DNA of 64,000 nt, taken from positions 1 to 64,000 of the forward strand of contig CAZRTJ010000011.1 of NCBI GenBank assembly GCA_964602985.1, written 5' to 3'. Origin of the DNA: CAYZJB01 sp964602985. Lineage in GTDB: Bacteria; CLD3; SB21. Under the pieces are notes generated by a model. That model made no database searches. It saw only the letters and a list, made by a program, of their open reading frames with translations, and was not told where the DNA came from. The translations under genes and the position numbers were made by a program. This document shows positions 16,802 to 25,789 of the stretch, one piece after another (within the stretch, counting starts at the first letter, position 1; every line of letters starts with the position of its first letter).

Positions 16802-19171
16802 ATGACGTTCAAGAACCTGGCGGGCGATCGACGACTGGTCGAATTCCTGTTGCCCCTCGTCCTGGCGATCCTGACGGTGTATTTCTTTATCCGATGGGTG
16901 ACCCTCGATCAGGCATTCTATCTGGGTGCGTTTCTGATCGCGCTGTTGTCTCTGGTGATTCTCTTCATCCTGTCGTATTCGCGCGCCCCTCAGATCGCCC
17001 GACGGGTCACATCGTACATCATCGGTGCGCTGTCCGTGACGTTCTTTCTGACCGGATATTTTTTTCATCGGTATAATCACACGCTGGTTCACGACAACGA
17101 CTTGAGTCACAATCTGCGTGTGGTCGAAGCCAAGGTGGAGTACGTCAATGAGTACTTTCGTCTGCGCACGCAGTCTATTCAATCCTTCATCGAACGGCTG
17201 GTGATTGCCGACCGGAAACAGTATCGCAACGATCTGAACGGATTTTACACGAATCACGCCGACCATTTCCAGTCGCTCTATATTCTGAACAAGGACGGTC
17301 TCAGCCAATACGGCGCCCCGCAAAACATCAACTATCTGGAAAAAGCCAACCTGGCCAACGTGACCCGGCCGACCTTCCTGGATCCAGCGCTGTCCTTTTC
17401 CATGGAAGGGCAGGTTCGCACGCAATTGACCGCGGTGAAATTGATCGTTCCGTTCTTTTCGCCCGACAGCACGCACTATTTCCTGAGCGCGGTCGTCAAG
17501 CTGGAGGACTTGGACGACTGGATATCCCGCATCGACAAGAAGATGGCGTTTCATCTCGTGAACAACGGCGAATCCCTCGCTTCCAATTTTCCGGATGTGG
17601 GCGCTCGGGAACTCCGTGATTATCCCGACGTCGGGTATGTCGAGATCGAGGAGACGCGGACCTTTATCACTCGGTACGCCTTGACGTCGATCTCGTGGCA
17701 GGTGGCAACGCAGCAGTCCTGGGATCAGGCATTTCCGTCGGTCGCGGCAACCGATCGTGAGCTGACGAAGATGCTGCTGTTGGCGGGCGTGATCGGGATC
17801 GTGGCCGGATTGGTCCTGGCAGGATACCTGACCAAGAGCATCCTGTCGCCGGTCTCCACCCTTCATCGCGACACCAAAGCGATCGCCGACGGCGATCTCG
17901 ATCGGGCGATCGATCTGCCGAGTGCGCACGTCAGCGACGAGATCGCCGGTCTTAGTCATGCCGTCAAACAAATGGTCGGCTCGCTCAAAGATAAAATGTC
18001 TCAACTCGGTCAACTGAATCAAAAATTAGCCGCGGCCCAGAGTGAGATCGACGCCCAGCTGGAAGCGGCAGGCCGGATCCAACGCGGATTCCTCCCAAAG
18101 GATCCCCTTCTGACAGCGGGATACGAAATTGCCGGAAAGCTGCATCTCCTGCACAAAGTCGGAGGTGATTATTATGACTATTTTGAGATCGACGATCATC
18201 GTGTCGGCGTGATCATCATCGATGCGGCGGGCAAAGGGATCGCCGCTTCGTTTTACGCGTCGCTGATCAAGGGGATCACGGAGTTTCAGCTTCGGTTTGG
18301 GGAGTTTGGCCGCGTCCCGCTTTCCGTTTTCTTTACGAGCGTAGAGGAACAGATTCTGGCCATTCGCGACCATCGCACGCGCACCGTTGCCATGCAGTTC
18401 GCGGTCGTGGACACACTGACCGGCCACGTCCACCTGATCAACGCGGGAATTGACAATCCGATCCTCGTACGCAACAAAGCGATCGAAGTCTTTGACATCC
18501 CCGGCCGGGCGATGGGGATGCCCTCCTGGTTGGGAGCGTTTCAGGAGGTGGAATTCGATCTCGAGGCCGGCGATTTGCTTCTTCTGCACACAGATGGCGT
18601 GCCCAATCTGGAGGAATCCCTGCTGACGCAGAAATTCCAGGAGCGGGAATGGGGCGGCCACGGGGTGGGCGATATCCTGGAAGAAGTCGGCAAAATCTCC
18701 ATCGCGCCGCAATCGCTTGCGGACGACGTGGCGTTGGTCGGAATCCGCCTGCAGCCTGCAGAGAGGCAATTCACCAAAATCAGCAGTATCCCGGATGCCG
18801 AAATTCCGATGGTCGATCACATCGTGAAGAAAATGCAGACGTACGAATTTTCAGAAAATCAGATCAACGATTTCCGCATCGCCCTGCGCGAGGCTCTCGT
18901 CAATGCCATCAAACACGGCAATCAATACGATGCCGATGCGTACGTGAACATTCTGATTTACGGGTATCGGAAATTTCTCGAAGTCAAAATCCAGGATCGC
19001 GGCCAGGGATTCGAACCCTCGAAACTGGAATCACCGGACATCGGAAAGAAGATTGCCGGTCAACAACGAACCGGCGGCTGGGGGTTTCATGTGATTCAGA
19101 AACTCGTTTCGGACTGGTCGCTTCATCGCACCGACCAGGGAACCGTCCTTTGTCTGCGCATGATTGGCTGA
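16802..19171 (+). CDS. Membrane sensor with HAMP, SpoIIE phosphatase and anti-sigma-type kinase domains
   Basis: Signal-transduction protein of 789 residues. Three N-terminal membrane helices (about 14-82) are followed by an extracytoplasmic sensor region (about 85-320), a fourth helix (LLLAGVIGIVAGLVLAGYL), a HAMP linker and a short coiled coil. A PP2C/SpoIIE phosphatase follows (about 430-650; GGDYYDYF, IDAAGKGIAAS and LLLLHTDGVPN carry the metal-binding aspartates). Last comes a GHKL ATPase of the RsbW type (about 670-789; REALVNAIKHGN N-box, QDRGQGF G1 box). Phosphatase and kinase in one chain could set the phosphorylation state of an anti-anti-sigma factor in both directions. It ends exactly where the convergent gene ends. 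Confidence 0.9.
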   Translation: MTFKNLAGDRRLVEFLLPLVLAILTVYFFIRWVTLDQAFYLGAFLIALLSLVILFILSYSRAPQIARRVTSYIIGALSVTFFLTGYFFHRYNHTLVHDNDLSHNLRVVEAKVEYVNEYFRLRTQSIQSFIERLVIADRKQYRNDLNGFYTNHADHFQSLYILNKDGLSQYGAPQNINYLEKANLANVTRPTFLDPALSFSMEGQVRTQLTAVKLIVPFFSPDSTHYFLSAVVKLEDLDDWISRIDKKMAFHLVNNGESLASNFPDVGARELRDYPDVGYVEIEETRTFITRYALTSISWQVATQQSWDQAFPSVAATDRELTKMLLLAGVIGIVAGLVLAGYLTKSILSPVSTLHRDTKAIADGDLDRAIDLPSAHVSDEIAGLSHAVKQMVGSLKDKMSQLGQLNQKLAAAQSEIDAQLEAAGRIQRGFLPKDPLLTAGYEIAGKLHLLHKVGGDYYDYFEIDDHRVGVIIIDAAGKGIAASFYASLIKGITEFQLRFGEFGRVPLSVFFTSVEEQILAIRDHRTRTVAMQFAVVDTLTGHVHLINAGIDNPILVRNKAIEVFDIPGRAMGMPSWLGAFQEVEFDLEAGDLLLLHTDGVPNLEESLLTQKFQEREWGGHGVGDILEEVGKISIAPQSLADDVALVGIRLQPAERQFTKISSIPDAEIPMVDHIVKKMQTYEFSENQINDFRIALREALVNAIKHGNQYDADAYVNILIYGYRKFLEVKIQDRGQGFEPSKLESPDIGKKIAGQQRTGGWGFHVIQKLVSDWSLHRTDQGTVLCLRMIG

Positions 19172-21187
19172 TTACTTGCGCGCTTTTTCGCGGGACGACG
19201 CGGCCATGTGGCCCTTGTACACTTCTTCCACTTCATCGATCAGCGCGACCACCTTGCGGTCGGACAAATACTGACGGATATCCTGTTCCAGAACTTCCGG
19301 GTCCATTTTGCCGCCCATGAGATTGTCCCGCCGCGTGCGGATGCCCACGATCACCTCATCGAGGCGGCTGACCAGATCGCCTTCCTCTGAATTCATCGAC
19401 TGCTGAATCGCTTCGAGACGGAAGAGTTTCTCGGTCAGCGAACTCAGCAGTTCGCGTTTGACGCGGCCCTCCATCTGCAATTGCTGGGCGGCTCGTTCGC
19501 CGTCCTTGCGCAGAATCGCCAGCGTCTGCAAGACTTCGGAGATCGTCAACGTTCGCTCCTTGGAGTGCTCGAGTTGTGCGGAGAGGTGGGCGGTCAGGAA
19601 GATGACGGTCAGGCTCTTGACGGCGATGTCCTCGATGCTGTTGATCTCTGACTGGATCCAGTCCAACATCTGGTTCTTCGTCATGTCTTGATTGCCAGGT
19701 GACAAGTAGCCCCGTCGAACGTAGATCTCCAGAATGATGTTGAGTTCAAACGTGTTGATCAATTCCGGCCAGTAATTGGCGTCGACGATCTGAATGATCC
19801 CCGGATTGGCAAAGACATGTTCTTCGATCAGATCCGTGATCGCGAATTGCCGCTCGAAATCGTTGCACTGCGTCAGTCGGTTGCGGATGCCGTCGAGCAC
19901 TTCCTGCTCGCGGAAATCGTAGTCATCGAGAAAGGCATCCAGACGCGAATACAAGTACGTGATCACCAGATTGGCCAGGGTGATCCGGTCACCGGCCTTC
20001 TCCTTGGCATCTGCCAGTCGCTTCAGACGAGAGCGAAACTTCAGAATCGTCTCGCGGAAAAATCGATTGTGGTGATCGCACTCGCCGAGAACCTCGAAAA
20101 ACGCGAAAATGTCGCGCTGCAAGATGGTCAGCGGCGCAATTTCTTTCGTCAACAGATTGATCTGATCGATGATGCCGATGAGTTCTTCGGCGCTGTGGCC
20201 TTTTTCCTCGGGGTTGTCCAGCCGATAGGTGATCGAGATCACCGCCAGCGTTTCGTTTTTCAATTCGGACACATCATCGAAGAGATGCCGCGCCTCTGCG
20301 TGGAGTTCGGCCATTTCAAATTCGGATTTCTCGACCTTGTCTCCCGCCACGTATTGCTCCAGCGCGATCCGAAGTTCGTATTCATTCAGCAGATGAATCC
20401 AGAAGTCTTTGGATTTGGAGGACACGTCCTCGGTGGAGCCGAGACTGAAGAAATATCTTTCCAGTTGCTGGACGATCAGAAATTGCCGCTGCATATTGTT
20501 GGACAGACCCAGGCGATCGGAAATTTCCCGGATCATCTCCTCGGACAATCCGTAATCGCTCAGGGCCACCTGCATGACGGTATACAAATACAATTTGACG
20601 ATTTCTTTGAGATTCATGGTCCCACGAAGCGCCTCGCGCCGTACGGCCGCTTCGGCGAGATAATTCATCTTGAACACACGCTGAAGATATTCGTTGACGC
20701 TCAGATCGACGGAGTGGATCATTTCCACGAAGGTTTGGATGTCGACTTCCGGGATCTCCTCCTCCATCAGGAGATCGGCCAGTTCCTTGCGATCGATATC
20801 GAGAAATCCCTCGCCGTGGATGATGCGGTTGAAGTCTTCGCTGGCCTTGTCCCGAAATCCGACAATGATGTTGCGAACGGCCAGCTCACTGATTCCGCTC
20901 TCGACGAGCCACGCCTGGCATCGCGCAAAGTCCAAGAGCTCCATCAGGGCCTCGATGCGCAGGTGTCCCTTGTTCGCGGCCTCCCGTTCGATCAACACCT
21001 GGCCCAGGGACTTGCGAAACGCCTTCAGAGACTCCCAGCTCAGCGGCTCGATCTGACGCAAGAGAGTTTTGATAAACTCCTCCTTCGGACGATTGGGCAT
21101 GTCCAGCGAGAGAAGGTCCTGAATTTTATCGATCTCGGATTGTTTTGTAGGGTCCGGCATATTCAAAACTTCGACGAATGTATGCAT
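19172..21187 (-). CDS. Unknown all-helical protein with an internal duplication
   Basis: About 672 residues, no signal peptide or membrane segment, no family recognised. Almost entirely helical in character (Leu, Glu, Arg heptad-like spacing). Two stretches align with each other: one around residues 215-345 (SEEMIREISDRLGL, RQFLIVQQLERYFF, LLNEYELRIALEQYV) and one around 420-550 (REQEVLDGIRNRLTQ, RQFAITDLIEEHVF, LINTFELNIILEIYV), pointing to an ancient repeat of about 130-150 residues. The start is uncertain: ATG at 21187 and ATG at 21160 are both possible, and neither has a strong ribosome-binding site. It is divergent from priA and convergent, with no gap, with the SpoIIE-type sensor; a functional link to that sensor is speculation. 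Confidence 0.7.
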   Translation of the reverse strand: MHTFVEVLNMPDPTKQSEIDKIQDLLSLDMPNRPKEEFIKTLLRQIEPLSWESLKAFRKSLGQVLIEREAANKGHLRIEALMELLDFARCQAWLVESGISELAVRNIIVGFRDKASEDFNRIIHGEGFLDIDRKELADLLMEEEIPEVDIQTFVEMIHSVDLSVNEYLQRVFKMNYLAEAAVRREALRGTMNLKEIVKLYLYTVMQVALSDYGLSEEMIREISDRLGLSNNMQRQFLIVQQLERYFFSLGSTEDVSSKSKDFWIHLLNEYELRIALEQYVAGDKVEKSEFEMAELHAEARHLFDDVSELKNETLAVISITYRLDNPEEKGHSAEELIGIIDQINLLTKEIAPLTILQRDIFAFFEVLGECDHHNRFFRETILKFRSRLKRLADAKEKAGDRITLANLVITYLYSRLDAFLDDYDFREQEVLDGIRNRLTQCNDFERQFAITDLIEEHVFANPGIIQIVDANYWPELINTFELNIILEIYVRRGYLSPGNQDMTKNQMLDWIQSEINSIEDIAVKSLTVIFLTAHLSAQLEHSKERTLTISEVLQTLAILRKDGERAAQQLQMEGRVKRELLSSLTEKLFRLEAIQQSMNSEEGDLVSRLDEVIVGIRTRRDNLMGGKMDPEVLEQDIRQYLSDRKVVALIDEVEEVYKGHMAASSREKARK

Positions 21188-21246
21188 ATTTCGCGGTAGT
21201 TCAATCTCTTTTTGCAACTGCCGTGCGCGAGAAATATATTCGGGTC

Positions 21247-23724
21247 ATGCAGTTCGCCGATGTAGCCTTTCCCCTGCATCTGTATCAGACGTTTACGTAT
21301 ACGGTCCCGCCGGAACTGGAGTCCATGCTCGCTCCGGGCTGGAGAGTGCTGGCGCCGTTTGGCCGCAAACGGATTTCTGGGATTGTCGTTCGTCTTCGTG
21401 ACCGGTCGGATATCTCCAATCCCCGGCCCATCCAGACGATCCTCGAGCCCTTCCCGGTGATTCCGGAAGATCTGATGAAGATTGCGTTCTGGATCAGCGA
21501 GTACTATATGACTCCGATCGGTCAGGTGCTCGGCACGATGATGCCCCCGGGAATGGACCGCGAGACGGTCGCGACGGTCAGCCTGATCCAGGACATCGGG
21601 GAATTTGAAATCCGACAGATTCGCAAGCGTCGTCCCCTCCTGGCGCGCATCCTGCAGGCCCTGTATGTCTATCGGAAACTGACGGTGCGGCAACTCATCA
21701 AGAAAGTCGGCTCGCGCAATCTTCAGCGCGCACTCAAGGAGCTGCACGACAAGCGAATCATCGCCCTCGACCAGACGCTCCGGGATCCCGCTGTCAAAAC
21801 GCTCACCGCGTCGTATGTGGAATTGTCTTCCCATCTGGCCGAAGATCCGGAAATAACACGGTCCCTGATCGAACAGATGCCGCGTCGGTCGGCCAAACAG
21901 CGGTCGATTCTGGAATGTCTCCTCGCGCGATACGACGCCGACGATCCCGGGATATTGCAGAGTGAATTGCTGTCGACGACCTCGTCCACTCTCGCGGCGG
22001 TCAAGGCGTTGGAAAAGAAGGGATATGTGGAAATCTCGCGTCGTGAAAAGATCCGATTTCCACTCGAAAAGACGGGTACCGAAGTCGTTCATTTTGATTT
22101 AACCGCGGAGCAACAACGCGCGGTGACGGCGGCGAAGGACGCTTTGGATCATGGCGGGTTTCATTCCTTCCTGTTGCACGGCGTGACGGGGAGCGGCAAG
22201 ACCCAGGTGTATTTGGAGGCGATTGATCATGCGATGTCCCATCAGCGTACCGCCATTGTGTTGGTGCCGGAAATTTCACTGACTCCGCAGACGGTCCGGC
22301 GATTTCGGTCGCGATTCGGAGATCGGGTGGCGGTATGGCACAGCCGCATGTCCATGGGCGAGCGATACGACGCGTGGCGACACATTCACACCGGGAAATT
22401 TACGATCGTCATCGGCGCTCGCTCGGCGGTTTTTGCACCGGTGAGAAATCTGGGATTGATTGTGGTGGACGAGGAGCACGAGACGACGTTCAAACAGGCG
22501 GAACCGCCGCCGCAGTATCACGCCCGGGACGTGGCGATCATGCGCGCTCGCGAAAGCGGAGCGGTGGTTTTGCTGGGAACGGCGACACCCAGCCTCGAGT
22601 CCTACTACAACGCGCAGACGGCCAAGTCGCAGTTGCTGACCCTCACCCATCGCATTCAGGATGTGCCGATGCCCAGGATCGAAATCGTCGATATGCGCGC
22701 GGAGTTTGATAAACACACGGAAAATTGGGAACCCATTTTTTCCCGCGCCCTGGGACGATCCATGAAGGACGTGCTGGACAAAGGCAAGCAAGCGATCTTG
22801 TTTCTGAACCGACGAGGGTTTTCGCATCATGTCCATTGTTACGCGTGCGGGTATGTGGCGGAGTGCCCGCGGTGCAGTATCACCCTCACCCTGCACGTTC
22901 ATCAGTCGCAATTGCGTTGTCACTACTGCGGTCACGCGGCGTATTTGATGGAGTGCTGTCCGGAATGCGGGAACGGGCGGATCGTGCATCAAGGCATCGG
23001 CACGCAGAAGGTCGAGGCCCAGACCCGCGAGCGATTTCCAGACGCGCGGGTTCTGCGAATGGATATGGATACGACTTCCCAGAAGGACTCGCATGACAAG
23101 ATTTTGGAAATCTTTCGTGCGCGAAAGGCCGATGTGCTCGTCGGTACGCAGATGGTCGCCAAAGGGCTGGATTTTGAGCACGTGGAATTGGTCGGCGTGA
23201 TTTCCGCCGATCCCGGAATGCTGTTGGCGGATTTCCGTTCTTCGGAGAAGACGTTCCAGATTCTGACGCAAGTGGCGGGACGCGCCGGACGCAAACACGG
23301 TCAGGGGCGCGTGATTATCCAGACCTTTCATCCGCACCGGCCGGCGATTCAGTATGCGCAGAGACACGATTATGGCGGCTTTTACGAAGAGGAAATCAGT
23401 GCGCGCAAGGAATTGCTCTATCCGCCGGTCGGTCGGATGTTCATGATCCGTGTAACGTCCAGGGACGCGACGCGCGCACAAGAAGTTGCGGAGACGGTCC
23501 GTCGGCGACTGGATCCGCCGCCGGAGGGAGTCCACATTCTCGGTCCGTCGGTGGCGCCGATCGAAAAAATACGGGACGAATATCGGTGGCAGATTCTCGC
23601 GAAGGCCTCCCGCAGCGTAACCTTATCTGTCCTGCGGGCTTGGCTTGTCTCGGCCTGCGCGGCCTTTCGCACCAGCAAGGACGTTCGCGTGTATCTGGAG
23701 GCGGACCCGTATCATCTGCTGTAG
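21247..23724 (+). CDS. priA: Primosomal protein N' (replication restart helicase PriA)
   Basis: Restarts stalled replication forks by binding branched DNA, unwinding it and loading the primosome. The 825-residue protein begins with the 3'-DNA-binding domain (MQFADVAFPLHLYQTFTY). The helicase core carries Walker A GVTGSGKTQVYLEA near 315, the DEEH box VVDEEHETTFKQ, and motif VI TQVAGRAGRKHGQG. Eight cysteines of the paired zinc fingers lie between (CYACGYVAECPRC, CHYCG, CCPECG). The frame is open to 21178 but the ATG at 21247 gives the family N-terminus. The final 75 bp plus stop are copied downstream at 24337. Confidence 0.96.
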   Translation: MQFADVAFPLHLYQTFTYTVPPELESMLAPGWRVLAPFGRKRISGIVVRLRDRSDISNPRPIQTILEPFPVIPEDLMKIAFWISEYYMTPIGQVLGTMMPPGMDRETVATVSLIQDIGEFEIRQIRKRRPLLARILQALYVYRKLTVRQLIKKVGSRNLQRALKELHDKRIIALDQTLRDPAVKTLTASYVELSSHLAEDPEITRSLIEQMPRRSAKQRSILECLLARYDADDPGILQSELLSTTSSTLAAVKALEKKGYVEISRREKIRFPLEKTGTEVVHFDLTAEQQRAVTAAKDALDHGGFHSFLLHGVTGSGKTQVYLEAIDHAMSHQRTAIVLVPEISLTPQTVRRFRSRFGDRVAVWHSRMSMGERYDAWRHIHTGKFTIVIGARSAVFAPVRNLGLIVVDEEHETTFKQAEPPPQYHARDVAIMRARESGAVVLLGTATPSLESYYNAQTAKSQLLTLTHRIQDVPMPRIEIVDMRAEFDKHTENWEPIFSRALGRSMKDVLDKGKQAILFLNRRGFSHHVHCYACGYVAECPRCSITLTLHVHQSQLRCHYCGHAAYLMECCPECGNGRIVHQGIGTQKVEAQTRERFPDARVLRMDMDTTSQKDSHDKILEIFRARKADVLVGTQMVAKGLDFEHVELVGVISADPGMLLADFRSSEKTFQILTQVAGRAGRKHGQGRVIIQTFHPHRPAIQYAQRHDYGGFYEEEISARKELLYPPVGRMFMIRVTSRDATRAQEVAETVRRRLDPPPEGVHILGPSVAPIEKIRDEYRWQILAKASRSVTLSVLRAWLVSACAAFRTSKDVRVYLEADPYHLL

Positions 23725-23816
23725 GGAAACGCAGCGTGAGCCGACACGCTCTTCTTTCTTTCACAATTTCTTGGTTTCTTCTTTTTGAACCGTACTCTAA
23801 CTACAGGTACACTGCT

Positions 23817-24311
23817 ATGAACTTCTCTATCCAAAGCGTAGTAATCAGAACGATTGCCGCGTTATTTTGCTTATGTATTCCTATTCAGGCCTTCAGCCAA
23901 GACGAGTGACAAGTCCACGACTCCACGAGTGCGGCGACATCCCCTTCGTTGTCACACACCATTGACTTTGTGCTAATAGACCTGACTACTTCCCTGTCTA
24001 CGACCGTTTACCGCAAGCGATTTTTCAATCCGCGACTGACCCTCGCCATCACGAAGGAGTTTCCTTTCATCATCGAAAATATCTTTGTTCTCCATCGCAG
24101 GGATGATGCAATGCTGTATGCGAGTGCAGGGGTCGTATCCGACATTCGTTGGTCAAGCGATCCAGGCGTGATATTCGGATTGAGTTCCGTCTATCGTTTT
24201 TCCAGGAACGCGCATTTCTGTCTGGAATATCACCTTCCCTTGAACGAACACATTCTTGACGAGCAGTTCAAAGGCGCGGTTGTCAGATTTGGCCTCGGCT
24301 ATAGCTTCTAA
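23817..24311 (+). pseudogene. Outer-membrane-type protein interrupted by an in-frame stop
   Basis: One reading frame runs from ATG 23817 to TAA 24311 but is broken by a single TGA at 23907-23909. Before the stop are 30 codons forming a clean signal peptide (hydrophobic IRTIAALFCLCIPIQAFS then QDE). After it the frame stays open for 133 codons of beta-strand-like sequence ending in VVRFGLGYSF, the aromatic-terminated last strand expected of an outer-membrane barrel. Without the stop it would be a protein of 164 residues. It lies inside the 609-bp segment bounded by the two copies of the priA 3' end. A TTG at 23949 could only give a product without signal peptide. Confidence 0.7.
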
Positions 24312-24336
24312 TCTATGCCTGTGCCCGTGGATTGAA

Positions 24337-24414
24337 TCGGCCTGCGCGACCTTTCGCACCAGCAAGGACGTTCGCGTGTATCTGGAGGCGGATCCGTATC
24401 ATCTGCTGTAGGGA
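24337..24414 (+). repeat. Copy of the 3' end of priA
   Basis: This 78-bp stretch repeats 23650-23727, the last codons and stop of priA plus four bases, with two mismatches. The copies are direct repeats around 609 bp that contain the broken outer-membrane gene. Either that segment was inserted with duplication of the target gene end, or an original longer duplication has decayed. Confidence 0.9.
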
Positions 24415-24476
24415 CATGAGTCTGAATGGACATCATGGCTTCGCCATGCGGTGTGGCGTGCGACGAGAGGGACCGA

Positions 24477-24998
24477 TCACGATCCGACCATCGACCTGGC
24501 CATGACAATGTCGCGTTGAGGGTCATTGCCCAGCGGAAAAACATGATCCCCCACTTCGACGAAGTCGTACTTCTTATAGAACGCGATCGCCCTTGGATTC
24601 CTCTCCCAGACCCCGAGCCAGACCACATCCGTGCCTTTTGCCTTCATTTCCTCCAGACAGGCATCCATCAGACTCTGAGCAACACCCTTACCGTGCCGGC
24701 CGCTCCGAACATACAATCTCTGAATCTCTCCCGGCCGCTCGGATGCGACACAGGCCGGAGCGGCCTCCCACCGTAACTGGGCATAACCGATGAGTTCTCC
24801 GTCCTCCTCCGCAAGCAGAGTCAGCCTGTTCGGATTCGATAGCTCTTCACCTTGGATGGCTTCGCCATAGGAATTCTTACAGTGAAGCGCCATATCGTCG
24901 TCCGCATTCGCCCCGCCAAAGGTCTCCCTGAAGGTCTGCTCCGCAAACACAGACAGCATCCTTGCATCGCTCAGATTGGCTTTTCGCACGGTCAGCAT
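24477..24998 (-). CDS. GNAT-family N-acetyltransferase
   Basis: Acetyl-CoA-dependent acetyltransferase of 173 residues. The GNAT core is clear: the beta4 strand IQRLYVRSGRHGKGVAQSLMD contains the acetyl-CoA loop (R/Q-x-x-G-x-G/A as RHGKGVA) and the following strand WLGVWERNPRAIAFYKKYDFVEVG is the classic motif B. The ATG is preceded by AGGAGGGTGC. The substrate is unknown. Its C-terminus lies 62 bp from the priA-end copy. Confidence 0.9.
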   Translation of the reverse strand: MLTVRKANLSDARMLSVFAEQTFRETFGGANADDDMALHCKNSYGEAIQGEELSNPNRLTLLAEEDGELIGYAQLRWEAAPACVASERPGEIQRLYVRSGRHGKGVAQSLMDACLEEMKAKGTDVVWLGVWERNPRAIAFYKKYDFVEVGDHVFPLGNDPQRDIVMARSMVGS

Positions 24999-25143
24999 GC
25001 ACCCTCCTTAGAACAGGCTCACGGGTGACCACAGGCGGGACCGTTCAAGAGAACTCCTGTTGAAAATGATTGGCCATGGCAGAACGCGATCACGTTTCTG
25101 GGCATCAAAACTTGTTTTCACCCTCGCAAGAATTGTGCGATCC

Positions 25144-25605
25144 TTATGGTTCCAAAGACTGCAACAATTCTCTCACACGTCGGATGATTTTATCCCGAGC
25201 CACTTCATAGTCTACGCTAACTGGCGGAATATCGTTCCACTGCATCAGCCGAATTCCCGTGGTGTCCAGGTTCTCTGGTAAAAGACACCCGATTGTCACA
25301 ACAATGGAGCCAGCCACCAGATCGGCGGCGGTGAATGCCATGGGCTGAAACGCACTCAAGTCAAACCCATCGTTCTTCAGGCCAAGTTCTGTCGCGGACT
25401 GAAGAGCCGAATCCGGAACAATTCCCCGGCATTCCACCTTGAAGTTCTTTCCGTTTTCAGATGACATTCTCTTGAAATATTCCGAGCCAATCACACTCTT
25501 TGCGGTTCCATGTTCACAAACAAAAATGACCGTTTGGTTCCGTTCTTGAGCCGCGACGGATTTGAACAGCATCAAACCAATCAAGGCCGCTGCAGTTGTT
25601 CTCAA
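25144..25605 (-). CDS. Low-molecular-weight phosphatase/arsenate-reductase-like protein, probably secreted
   Basis: 153 residues. The N-terminus (RTTAAALIGLMLFKSVAAQ) is a plausible signal peptide. Residues 27-45 (VIFVCEHGTAKSVIGSEYF) resemble the P-loop start of LMW protein-tyrosine phosphatases and ArsC, with the nucleophile Cys, but Lys stands where the phosphate-binding Arg is expected. Catalytic activity is therefore doubtful; a conserved DIPPVSVDYEVARDKI segment replaces the usual DP motif. Start TTG at 25605 is supported by AAGGAGG upstream. It is oriented opposite to the histidine kinase that follows. Confidence 0.65.
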   Translation of the reverse strand: MRTTAAALIGLMLFKSVAAQERNQTVIFVCEHGTAKSVIGSEYFKRMSSENGKNFKVECRGIVPDSALQSATELGLKNDGFDLSAFQPMAFTAADLVAGSIVVTIGCLLPENLDTTGIRLMQWNDIPPVSVDYEVARDKIIRRVRELLQSLEP

Positions 25606-25789
25606 TTTGAATCCTCCTTTTTTGTGGCAGTGCGCTGCCGCATCGGTTCTTCATGCCGCAAGCTACCGATTCTACCTGAAATAGAAAATAGTCCCCGTCG
25701 GGCGTCTTCTCTTCTCGGTCAAGAAATTCATTGAACCCACCGGCCATTTTCATCATATTGCCGCGGTCCCATAGCACGCAAAGCACGTG

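Noticed and set aside
16781..18820. Long minus-strand frames opposite the SpoIIE-type sensor
   Set aside because: Charged, repetitive composition typical of frames opposite GC-rich genes; no domain and the plus-strand gene is certain.
22276..23535. Long minus-strand frame opposite priA
   Set aside because: Arg/His-rich shadow frame; priA on the plus strand carries all helicase and zinc motifs.
23907..23909. TGA as a selenocysteine codon
   Set aside because: No SECIS-like hairpin was seen right after it, the family has no redox site there, and it directly follows the signal peptide.
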